Source: Rotaria socialis (taxonomy: Eukaryota; Rotifera; Eurotatoria; Philodinida; Philodinidae). From it: a stretch of DNA of 64,000 bases. Of the stretch, positions 36,517-47,312 are shown in pieces. The notes beneath the pieces are model-generated. The model had not been told where the DNA came from, did no database searches, and saw only the letters and a program-made list of their open reading frames with translations. The position numbers and the translations under genes were made by a program. Positions within the stretch are counted from its first letter, which is position 1. Each line of letters starts with the position of its first letter. The DNA lies in assembly GCA_905331475.1 (NCBI GenBank), contig CAJNYU010004391.1:1-64000 (forward strand), read 5' to 3'.

Positions 36517-39500
36517 ATGTCCTTCACGAGACTTTTACCTGAAAATGATGATGATGATAATAATAATAATCAAACAGATTTATCATCAGGAACGGGCGTG
36601 ATTGTAAAAGATGTTGTTCCTCGTTCAATGAATGATATTAACGATTGTTCATGTATATGTTCATGTTGTCCAACTGTGTCCGACTGGTGTATAAAAGATG
36701 CTCTTGGTTTATCGTGTGGTGTTATGACATGGATTCTCTTTGTATATGCGGAATTCGTATTTGTTTTTGTTATTTTAACAACAAAAAGTTTTTCATCATT
36801 ATTTTACTTCATAAATTTTTTAATCTTTCATTGCCTGCAATTTCTTGCCATTTCATCCCATTTACGAACGATGTTTTCAAATCCAGTATGCATAAATTTA
36901 CGAATTATATTATTCATTTTGTTTTAAATATTTAGGGTGCTGTACCATTGAAAAATGCTACGCCAGAAAATCTACTTAAATATGAACATGGTGCAACTGT
37001 CTATCGATGTGCTATGTGCCAAAGTATAAAACCACCTAGAGCACATCATTGTAGGTACTAAGATTTTACATCTTTGATCATATAAAGAAAATAACTATTC
37101 GAAAGTTAATCACATGTTTGAATAACATTCAATTTGAAACAAACGAAGAAGTAGGATATTAAAACTAAGGTAGAAACTTATTAAGCTATTAGATGCACTT
37201 TAAAGTCATCGCATAAAAATATAGATCTACTTTATATTTCGATTTTTAAATTTAATAGTCTTACTTATCTTACTTATTATCTCTTTGCAATCCTTGTTTT
37301 AAATGATTTTTTAATTTAACGCTATACTTGTATCAAACATATTGATAACTTATCTGTCGTTGAGTCGCACAATTTCTTTTCATTAAAATAAGATTTTAAA
37401 ATATCAAATCAAATTGAAAAGTATGCCGTAGTATTAAAATATTATTTTCCCATCGACTACGCATCAATGTTCAAATTTCCACGTCTTGCGTTCTACGATG
37501 CTTGATTCTTTTAAATTTTCAAGTTGTCTTAGTGGAACTGTAAAGCTCTTTAATTTGTCGGTATATTTTGTTTTTACATAGTAATACCTCCGTGCGTAGT
37601 GAATACACTCATCAGCGTGTAACTTTATACTGAGACAAGGCAGTGACGTATATAGTGAAAACGACATTGTTGCATAAAACACGTGAATTAATCTAGAATT
37701 TGCTGGCTGAGAACAAATATAAAGAAAAACATATAAGCATTTTAGAAAGAAAAAGTAACATTCTGAATTTAAGTGAAAACATTTGAAAAAATTTCGGTGA
37801 ACGAGTGCTCGGTGACGTATGCAGCTGTACTATTTTTTACTACTGTAGAAGTATGAATAAGAGAACAGAAAATTCTCAAAGAATATTTTGAAATAATAAA
37901 AATACTCGAGAAGAAATTTCGAGCAGTAATTTATCTAAGAGACTAAATAAACGATCAGCAAATATCATACTCGGACAAAATGATGAATAAAAAAATATTA
38001 TTGCTCTTCTTCTTCTTCAACTGCTTGTCAAAGTATCCCACTATTGCCTAGATTTCAATTAAAACAAAAACAACACGAAAGAGAGATAAAATAACCTTGA
38101 ATTGTTTATTAAATGTTTTCCATATTCTACACCAAGGAAGTGTCTCTCTCTACTGGGACTGGAACTATTTAACCAGGGACGGCGCGAAGCAACAAAAATA
38201 TAGGGGTGTTACCTGAAAACGGGAGGTTTTTTTTCAAAAATCGGAGTAAATCAATAAAAATCTCTTCTATTTTCTTCAAATCGGCGTAAAATTGAAACAA
38301 AAATTTCCAAAGTTGGGGGGAGGAACCCCCTCCCCGTTCGTGCCNTGTAGTTTTCATAAAGTTTTAGAAGGTTTTCCAAGAAGCATTCGATTTTTCAAAC
38401 AAAAAATTGTTCGGACACTTGTATTTTGTTTCTTTATCACAGCTCTGTTTTCCATCGAAACATTTTGCATTACATGACATCTGATAGAGAAAGCATTTCT
38501 CAATACGCTGGTGTGTATAAAAATTGAGAAAGATGCTAAGATCATGCCGAAAAGTTTTCGATGCCGGCAGCACCATAGGTTTTACAGAAAATCACCGTAT
38601 TTTGGCTTCACAAAAATGAAAATCGAACTCAAAATATACCATCTAAAAGAGAAAAAAACGCTGATTGCAAATGTCTTTTGTTTTTTAAAATTCTGAAATA
38701 TTATGTGTAATCATTTATAATTCAAATTAATACTCAATGCACTTCATCTGATATTCTCAATTTTCAATCAGCTAAATGTGTTTTTAAAGTTTTTTGAAAT
38801 AGACAGACTTCTAGAAAATAAAATTCTCTACAAGATAATATGCTTGAATGCCCGATAGCTATTTTCCTTAGACACGATGTACATCTATCCGTAGACATAA
38901 TTTATTGAGAAAGAAAAAAATGTTTTTTTTCGTTCTGTTGCTTTCTCTATATAGTAAGTATATGCGATGATAGCGAAGGATGAAACTGAACAAAATTGAA
39001 CTTGAATGGATAGGTATATACATCGTCCTAAGAAAAATAGCTATGGTGCATTCAAGCACATCATTCTATAGAGAATTTTAATCTCTACCAGCTTGAATCA
39101 TTTAAATACTTTTGTACTTCAATTGAGTTGTTTAAAAATTGAGAATATTAGACGTGCTGAAGAAAATATTAATCATAATAAATGATTATTACGCTTAATA
39201 TTCGAAAATTTCGAACAAAAAGACATATTTGGAACCAGCGTTCTTTTCTCTTTTAGACGGTATATTTTGAGTTCGATTTTCATTTTTGTGAAGCCAAAAG
39301 ATGATGGTTTTCTGTAAAACCTATAGTGCTACCGGTATTGAGAACCTTTCGGTATGGTCTTAACATCTTTCTCAATTTTTATACACACCAGCGTATTGAG
39401 AAATGCTTTCTCTATCAGATGCTATGTAATGCAAAATGTTTCGATGGAAAACAGAGCTATGATAAAGAAACAAAATACAAGTGTTCGAATAATTTTTTGT

Positions 39501-42500
39501 TTGAAAAATCGAGTGCTTCTTGGAAAACCTTCTAAAACTTTATGAAAACTACATTATGGAAAAACTATTTCCTATGCAATAGAAAATAGAGATAATGACC
39601 TATCGAATGATGTAATCAGAGTTTATAAAATATATTTCCTTCACTCAGAAATTCACTCAATAAAATTCGTGTAGTAGGGTGCCCGAATAATTCTTTTACA
39701 TACTATATATATATATATATCTTATTTTATAATTATTTATTTAAATTAGTATTTGCAAACGATGCATAAAACGAATGGATCATCATTGTGTATTTGTTAA
39801 TAATTGTGTTGGACAAAATAATCAAAAATATTTTATTTTATTCACGGTAAGAATGATGCAAATATCTAAGAAAAAACAGATGACATTCTTATGTAAGACT
39901 TACTCTTTAACATACTAATCATATTATGAGATAATACAAAAAAATTCTCTCATTTTATCTTCTATACTACATACAAACTTGTATGTTCGTGACATGATTA
40001 TGAAAGAAAAAAGATTAGCAATCGAAGATTTGTCAAGATATTTCATTCTTCCACATCAAATTACTGTTCAAGAGCCTTTTTATCTAATGACAAAGCGCAA
40101 TTTTTTGTTTGAAAAAAGATCGAATAGATGATTGAATTTATTTTATATGACATTAACATATGAAAATAACTTATTCTAATACTTCTACTAAGTACATACT
40201 TATCTTATCGTAAAATCAACATGCGTTTTTTTCTTCAGTAGACGATTTGCTTTTTTTGTATAAATATATATTATCTTATATTTCATGTTCTGTTCGATGT
40301 CTGTTAATGATTTATATATATATATATGTAGTTGTTTATTAGGGATTATCACATGAATTATCTTAAGAAATAGAAAAGGCTTCCCTATTCCAAAAGATCC
40401 GAGCTTTTTTTATAATTAAAAAGAAACGTTGATAACGGTTGATTCAATCTTTTTTTATCTAAAAGGTTTCAAATAAATAAGAAGGAAGCGAGCTTAACAT
40501 AATGTAGATCTAATGATATTATATTACTGATGCAGAAAGACACAGTCAATGTATGGCTGCCTAGGGAAAAACTCTTCTATTATATGATACAAAATTTTAT
40601 GGATTTTAATAAACGGTGAACTAATGAAAAACTAAGAGAGCGTCTCGTTGCATAAGCCCCACTGACCTTGTCTAAAACACCTCAGATTTCAAAACGAATA
40701 TGAGCGAAATAGAAAGAATTAAATTGGAGAAAAATCATTCCAAAATTTTTACGTTTTTATCGATTGAGCTGCTCATAGTTTTAATGATTTGGTTTAGATG
40801 ATATCACAAATATAAACCTTTTTCTGCATTAAATCTGACATTTTGTTAGAGGATAAATAAGACGTTTATATAAAAGAATGTAATGACAAGTAATCCCAGG
40901 TCAATTACATACGGCGAGAAAAAGTCTGATCCGGGGATTTTCCATCAAATTCCTGAAGCAGTATTTCGAATCATTTTCTGATATCCGTTTCCAGGGTATT
41001 TCCCGTTAATTACTGGCTCCAGAAGCGATAAGCGGATACGGTTTTCTTTTACAGTACGATTCCGATGGTTTCTTTTTGGCGATTGGCAACGAAGAAATAT
41101 AAATAGTTTCCGATCTAGATACGTAGCCAGGATTTGACCCTTTTCAATCCGGGATGTGGAATTCGGATTGCGCCGTTCGACCAACCGGATCCGGCAAATA
41201 AAAACTATTCGATGCTTTCTTTTTCTAATTGAAAACAAATTTGTGAATTTCACGGACAAGTACATATTTATTATTGGAACTACGAATCTGCAGAATTACT
41301 GCTTAGAGTTGGATTGAAACTAACTTTCCAAAAAGCATTACAGAAAGTCGAATAAACAACATTTTTAGATTGAAATCAATAGATTAATGAATTTAACTGG
41401 ATTTTATTGTTGATTCTGTCACATAAAATCTTTACGATATATTGTTAATCTAACTAGTTTTGATTAATATTACATACCTAATGTAATACTAATTGCTTTT
41501 GGCATAAACCCCATTAAAATTGGATTGCCACTATGGAATACAAATAGGATGAGCACAGTTTAATTGGTCATATTTTCGCATGTGTTTACTCTATCGGATA
41601 CTAAGATGGTTAACATAGGAGTTAATATTAGATTTGTATTTTTTCACTTTATCTGTAACATTTTAATATTTTTAAACAGTAGCTATCAGCAATTATAAAG
41701 CCTAAGGCTAATGACAGCATCTTTTTGCATCGCAATAATTGCTCATATCTTTTATATTTGTGTCTAAATCGATTAACTTGATAATAGTTTGAGGTAGATC
41801 ATCATCTTATACAGGCATGTAGAAGTACAAAAAGTACATAGAGATAGATTAGAAAAATATTTTTTGATTAATTATTGATTCGAGAGGAATCTATTATAAG
41901 AAATACAAACTCTAAAAATGAAGTGATTTCGTGCATCCGCATCCTTAAATTGGATTATAACCTATGCAGAAACTTTACAACAATCATCAAGCGTAATGAA
42001 TTCTTTTGTGTGTTAATGTTGAAGCTCGTAACCAACCTGCATTGATATGAATCGTTTGTAATCAATTTTATGTCAATAATGATTCCATCATGATTCAAGT
42101 AACATCAAAGTTACTGATTCATAGAGTCTGTGTGGTTCTGTTGTTTTTTTTAATGAAGTCGTTAAACGCTACAAATAATTTCATTTGAATATCGCTCGAA
42201 TACTGAACAATTTTTGTGAGATTTTTGTCTAATATTTTTAACTTTTGAAAGAAAACAATACTAACAATGTAATCGATTTGTAATTCATTAAAATTAATCG
42301 TGACCTTTTCTACTCCTCACTTTACTCAATGCATAGTGTCTGTCAGATAAATGAATTTCATTTTATTTCGAGAAGAACAAACACATATAGAGCCACTTCC
42401 ATTTTAAGATGATCTGACAGCAGATATCAATAAATGATAAACTTTTGTGCCGTTCCCTATTATCCATCAAAGCATTATCAGACGACATTTCTATGACAGC

Positions 42501-45500
42501 GATAAGGGTAACTACAATCTCTGTTGTCATATTATTCCAAATCTAGAACTGTGAAAAAGTATTTCGACGTCTAAATAGCAGAGAATGTGAATTTTGTGAA
42601 AGCTTTTTCAAGAAGTAGAGCTGGACTGATAAATTCATTTTTTTGATCATCTCTCTAGATACATACGTCCTTACGTCTATATCCAATCTGACTAGTTTGT
42701 GACATCTTACACATGTCCACGACTTTCTAAAGATTTCGATATACACTGAAAAATATTGGAAAGCATTAGAATTTTTTCGAAACACCAGAATTCGGAAATA
42801 CAGATACTTTTTGTTCCATTTTGGTTCTCACCTGCGTACACCTGATGCTGATACACATTAAAGAGCTATGGAAAATCACAATGTATGTGACCCACTGTAT
42901 CTTGACTGACATATTTTTTTTTATGTACTCAAGCAATATGTTACCGAAAGGGAATTATCACTTAAAAATTCTCTTAATGGTTTAACGAACTCGAAGTTCT
43001 CCAAATACCTTTGCAGTGACACTGAAGATTTTCAAGAACCTTCACCAGTATTCGAAAGACTTTTCAGAATTGCGCAAAAGTTTTTATAATTTTTGAAGAC
43101 TTTTTATGATTTCTTTATATATCGTGATATTTCTACCTTTCACTAGTAGAAAGTCTAAAAAACAGCTTGGCTACTTAAATTACATAACACGGACTATTCA
43201 GAAATAGATGACATTGGCCCTATAAATAGAACACCACACGCCAACATAACTAGTTCATTCTAATCGTAACACTTTTAGTAGTAATGTGGATCGAAAATCA
43301 ACTAAAAGCCCAGTCAGCAATAGCAATGCGTTCAGCTTATCATCACTATGGCAGATCATTGATAATTCAACTGAAAGTATTTTGCACACTTACCAGATGA
43401 GTTGCATATGAGAGTTTTAAACATCTTTCAAATCTGTTTCAAAGAAAAATCCTGCAAGATATTTCTATAAAGATCGAAAAACGTTGAAGCCATTTAGATT
43501 AAGCCTGGATTATATTTATTCCACACCCACATTAAGAATATACTGAGTCATGTGCTAAAACAAATACTATGAAAGAATCCATAATCATACTGCTTTTCCG
43601 GTGTCTTACTCAGAACTTATAAAAACATTCTATAACAAATAACCAAGATGAACAAAAATAGATTTTCTCCAGTATCATTCTAAATTGCCTTCTAACAATT
43701 TCGCGTTCGTTGATTCCAGACTGCTACGCTCATATATACAGGTCACTAATTAGGAAATTGAACTCTTCTTTGAAAAAATTGAAATAGTTTTATTAGACAT
43801 ACTGCTCGAGACAAACATCTTTCCTAATTCATAGCTAAAAGTAAAGTAAAAAATCTTAACCGACTTCACAATTGAGAATATAGGGAGTAATGGGGATTCA
43901 GCTTACGCGTTTATCTACGTACTTTCACAAATAAACAAGGATCATATATTTATTGCTACCCACTAATATATCCTTCAAACTGAGTCTAAATCGGAAAATA
44001 CACATGATTACATACATAGATACAGAAAGAGAAAATTACTTTTCCCGTCATTCTAAGAAACATTGATGATGGGTTTTGATCTAATAATCGTTGTATATTT
44101 CAACTAATTATATGTTCACGTAGAAGTTCATCATATGAGCACACTGACCAAAGTACCATTTTAAAACGCCGCCCTCAATTCTCTAGTAACATTTGCTAGA
44201 AAAAACTTCGTAAAAGTAAACATATTTTGTTTCTTCTCCTCGTATACCTTCTACTTGAGGCAATTAAAAGTCTTTCTCGGTGGTTTTCAGATGAAAGGTC
44301 TTGAACAATACGCACTAAATTATAAAGTATTGTATCTATTTGTCGCAAGTTATAATGCTGGCGATTCTATTATGAAAAAGAGTCACAATTAGAATTTGTC
44401 GCAGAAACGGTCCAATCTTTCTGGCTAATTAAATGATAATTAGAGTATTTTAAAGTCTCACACATTAAGATAAAAAAAGATTTTTTAAGGTGATAATTAA
44501 GCAAAATCTTGCCGAACATAATTATTTCATGCTTAAGCGTTGTAAACCCGTTAAAGACAGTGTGACGCAGATAAATTCAACTGATTCTTTGTACTGGCGA
44601 TCCATTCACCGTTGTATTTTAAACTAAAAGCTACATATATACCACACGATTCAACACCCAAACTTTACAACTTTTTCATCCTAATTTTCATTCTCCATTA
44701 TTTATTCAGTAGCAAAACGTAGTCTCAATGCATCAATTTCAATATTCTATACCTATCAAATGCACTTCTAGTAGGTATTGCAAAGTATAATTACTAACAC
44801 TTAAACGGTAGAGTCATTGAAAGGTCTTCCTCGCACAATAACGCTTATCTAAGATATTTAACGATATGATCCATACCGTTTGAAATTGAAATGTCTGAAA
44901 AAAACTTCGAAGTCAATATCTTCCATTTGAACTATTTGAAAGTCCCCTTCACTGACTTTTATCTAGAAAGGTCATTGGAGATCTTTCTGGGTCCATACCA
45001 CTTGTTTGAGTTTTTTTTTCTAAGTCTCCTTTATTGTGTTTCAATCAGAAGGATCACTAAAGATCTTTCCCATTCTACCATTTCCATTTCAGATATTTGT
45101 AAGTCCGATTCGTTGCATTTCTTCAAAAAGAATCATCACATATCCTTCTTGTTCAATATCCCATATTTCAGATATTTTGCAGTCTCCCTCCTCCCAATCA
45201 ATCATGACCGACGCTTAAAGGTCTATCTCAGTCACTACCTTCCATTTGAGGTATTTGTACGGATCATTTCTTGCGCTTTGTCTACAAGAAACCTTGAAGA
45301 TCTTTCTTCATGAATACCACTTGTATAAAGCATTTCGAACTCTCATTCGTCGCAATTTATCCAGAACGTCCTTTCAGGATCAGTTTTGATAAAAGTGAAT
45401 GAATGCGTCTTGCAAATACCTCAAGTGGCAGGTACTGAATCAGAAAGATAGTTAGGCGTGTTTCGAAGCCGATTGCGATGGAGGATATTTGGAAATATCG

Positions 45501-47074
45501 GAAATTGATAGTAGTCAGATTGGGATTTCTTCACCTCTGCTATGGTATTGTGAGCCATTGTGAAGTAGTGTGTGAGGTTAGTAGTATTATCGGGGCTGGT
45601 GGTTAGTTTACTTTGTTGGGTGTGCGTGTATCCTTGATGAGGATCTGTGGCGTTAGCGGGAAGTCTTCGCAAGATCGCAGGAGGATTGAAACTTCCGGAA
45701 TTTTCCTAACTGGAATCGGTCGGATTCTGGTGAGTCGTGCGAGGGTCTTGTTTTTGCTCCTGATGATTACGATTCGGTTCCCGTAATTTTTCCGAATGGT
45801 TACGGCCGCCGAAATCTCCCGATTACAATACGGTGATTCCCAAACGGAATACTGCTTCCATCTTCCGGATAGGTTTCCCGTCCGTTTCCAGTGGGAAAAG
45901 CGTTGAAAATTATTGGAATTCGCCGTTTCCTTGCGGTTCCTGTCGTTTTCGGAGACCGGAATCATCGAGTTGGGATATTGAAAATTGCTTACGAGAAATG
46001 TCAGCCCAGGTCGAATATTCCGGTCACCGGATCCCGTAGGATACTCCAGGAAATATATGTGAAAGTTACCAAATTCTGCAGGAAAACGCGGGAAATCGCT
46101 GGAACACGGAAGCAGTATTCTGGTCAAAAATACGGTCGGACTTTTCCGGCGGATTCCTGCCAAGTTCCGGTGCTTTCTGGCGGAAATTGATCGGAAATCA
46201 CCGGAAAATTTCCAACAGGAATACTGGATTCACAAAATCAACGAAATTACCCGGAACCGGCCGTTCCCAGGCTGGACTGTTCGACCCGAGAGTAAATCAA
46301 ATAAATTCAGAGGGGTAATAAAGAGAAATTGTAGTAATTAAGTGAAAAAGCAAGCATGAAAATAGGATTTATCATCATGACATTTATCAACGAAAATATA
46401 AAAATAGATTTCTTGTAGTTTTTCGAAAGAATCTACAAGATATTTTTGTAGACTTCATATAGACTGCAATGACAACTATGAATTCAGTTGTCAATCAAAT
46501 AAACCGACGTTTTATTAATCAATATACTACAAAAAAAACCAAAATATTTTTTCTCCCCCGTATTCTAGCTTTATACGAGTATCTTATCAGTCTATGGATT
46601 AGTTATCATTGGTATTCATCTAACTAGGTGTATCTCGTCGAATTGGGCTGGTTAGTAATTTACTGATTATATGCTCATCTATTAATTTTCTTCTCATAAA
46701 ACTTTCAATAGATTGTCCTGTTTGGTCACCACCACTCTCGATAATTCTCGCGATATCTCTTGGTTTAGAAGGATTAGCTTTCTCAACATTTACTGGGATC
46801 ATGTTCTTTTCACAATTATATTCCATATATAGTGATACAAACGTATGTTTTTTTTTTTTGCAGAGAAAAATTAAAACTGAATATTTTTCTATGCTTGTTT
46901 TAGCAAATTGAATCATTTAAAAGAGTATCCAATTTACGTCGAGAAGAAAAGTCGCTTATAGAATCATTAAAAATAGTTTTTGGATCAAAAATTGGTTTAA
47001 CATGGCTAAATCCGTTTTCAGTACCAATCGATGTAATTACTCAAAACGATGAACGTATAACATTTGATGTTTAA
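36517..47074 (+). CDS. DHHC palmitoyltransferase, ZDHHC3/ZDHHC7-like
   Basis: Integral Golgi/ER-type membrane enzyme that S-palmitoylates cytosolic cysteines. Six exons: 36517-36885, 36936-37054, 39750-39846, 46569-46650, 46712-46842 and 46904-47074. They total 969 bp, 322 residues, all phases consistent. Exon 1 encodes an acidic N-terminus, a Cys cluster and TM1-2. Exons 2-3 encode the zinc-binding Cys-rich domain ([14 protein letters not shown]) with the catalytic DHHC at residues 173-176. Exon 4 is TM3 and exon 5 TM4 ([20 protein letters not shown]). Exon 6 is a C-terminal tail whose IES...LRREEK and SLKIVFG parts match the ZDHHC3/7 tail. Introns 2 and 3 are 2695 and 6722 bp, filled with inverted repeats, whereas introns 1, 4 and 5 are 50-61 bp. 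Without the last three exons the protein would look truncated. Confidence 0.92.
38174..38345. mobile_element. small element with CAGGGACGG-like ends, adjoining an N
   Basis: The left edge reads CAGGGACGGCGCGAAG. The right side, read on the other strand from the N at 38345, begins GGCACGAACGGGGAGGGGG, a loose inverted match. The GC-rich GGGGGGAGGAACCCCCTCCCC hairpin next to the right end is typical of short nonautonomous DNA elements. The N at its edge prevents defining the right end. Confidence 0.4.
38346..39553. mobile_element. foldback element, about 1.2 kb inverted repeat
   Basis: The left arm starts TGTAGTTTTCATAAAGTTTT and the right arm ends with its complement at 39534-39553. The arms stay alignable inwards, for example TGCTTGAATGC and TAGCTATTTT at 38840-38870 and their complements at 39028-39056. 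The centre lies near 38950. The arms differ by scattered substitutions. No transposase frame is present. Opposite-strand translations of the outer arms are nearly identical, as expected of a palindrome. Confidence 0.7.
40896..41200. mobile_element. incomplete CCCAGGTC-type element
   Basis: A CCCAGGTCAATTACATACGG left end follows AT. The next 300 bp are richer in CCGG, GGATC and CCGGATCC words, like the other elements of this group. No matching right end (GACCTGGG) is found, so it is truncated or too decayed to delimit. Confidence 0.4.
44885..45380 (+). repeat. degenerate tandem repeat, unit about 81 bp
   Basis: Successive units carry the same landmarks about 81 bp apart: AAAG(G/A)TC...GATCTTTC, then a CCATTTCCATTT-like block, then GATATTTGTAAGTC. 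Examples of the first landmark start near 44968, 45049, 45130, 45214 and 45295. Because 81 is divisible by three, one phase stays open for 140 codons (44891-45313). That frame has no other protein character and I read it as a by-product of the repeat. Confidence 0.6.
45680..46285. mobile_element. cluster of CCGGAAA-rich palindromic elements
   Basis: At least two pieces of the subfamily seen at 14766-15114 lie next to each other. One ends CGAGTTGGG at 45966-45974. Another begins CCCAGGTCGAATATTCCGG at 46005 and runs to a CCCAGG near 46267. Shared words include GGAAGCAGTATTC, CCGGAAA and CCAACAGGAATACTG. Boundaries are uncertain because of nesting or truncation. Frames of up to 186 codons here are artefacts. 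Confidence 0.5.
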
Positions 47075-47118
47075 ATGATTAGATATATCTTTTATTATTT
47101 TAAAGAGGACTGTCCATG

Positions 47119-47237
47119 TTATAAAAATCGCGTCACTTTTGCCGATTAATCACGATATTAAACCAAAATCGCGATTAATGGCCACTTTGGTTCAATATCG
47201 TGATTAATCGATAAAAGTGACGCGCTTTTTATGACAC
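47119..47237. mobile_element. short near-perfect hairpin between convergent genes
   Basis: The left arm GTTATAAAAATCGCGTCACT continues through GATTAATCACGATATTAAACC. It is matched by the complement of the right arm, which ends AAAAGTGACGCGCTTTTTATG. The stem is about 48 bp with few mismatches around a loop of about 17 bp. It fills most of the 238-bp gap between the ZDHHC stop (47074) and the tryptophan hydroxylase stop (47313). Likely a small MITE that now sits in both 3' ends. Confidence 0.75.
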
Positions 47238-47312
47238 AGGAGATATTAAACAAATAATACTAACACACAAACACAGAACACTAACTGCGGAATTAATCGA
47301 AAATGTTATTTT

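Larger units (their letters stand above)
37055..39749 (+). other. ZDHHC intron 2, repeat-rich
   Basis: 2695-bp intron inside the zinc-finger coding region. It carries a small element at about 38174-38345 and a 1.2-kb foldback at 38346-39553. No independent gene is supported; matching 63-codon frames on opposite strands come from the two arms of the foldback. Confidence 0.85.
39847..46568 (+). other. ZDHHC intron 3, 6.7 kb
   Basis: Begins GTAAGAATG and ends CCGTATTCTAG. It holds a CCCAGGTC-type element fragment near 40896, a degenerate 81-bp tandem repeat at about 44885-45380, and CCGGAAA-rich element copies at about 45680-46285. The remainder is AT-rich, and I recognised no protein-coding gene in it. 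Confidence 0.8.

Noticed and set aside
38354-39545. Near-identical 63-codon frames on opposite strands
   Set aside because: They are the two arms of one foldback, and conservation of the translation reflects the inverted repeat, not selection.
45603-46163. 186-codon minus-strand open frame and overlapping plus-strand frames
   Set aside because: They lie in CCGGAAA-rich palindromic element copies and read open on both strands because of sequence symmetry. There is no family signature.
46620-46916. 98-codon minus-strand frame
   Set aside because: It is antisense to ZDHHC exons 4-6 (TM3, TM4 and tail), whose plus-strand reading is supported by family match and phase.
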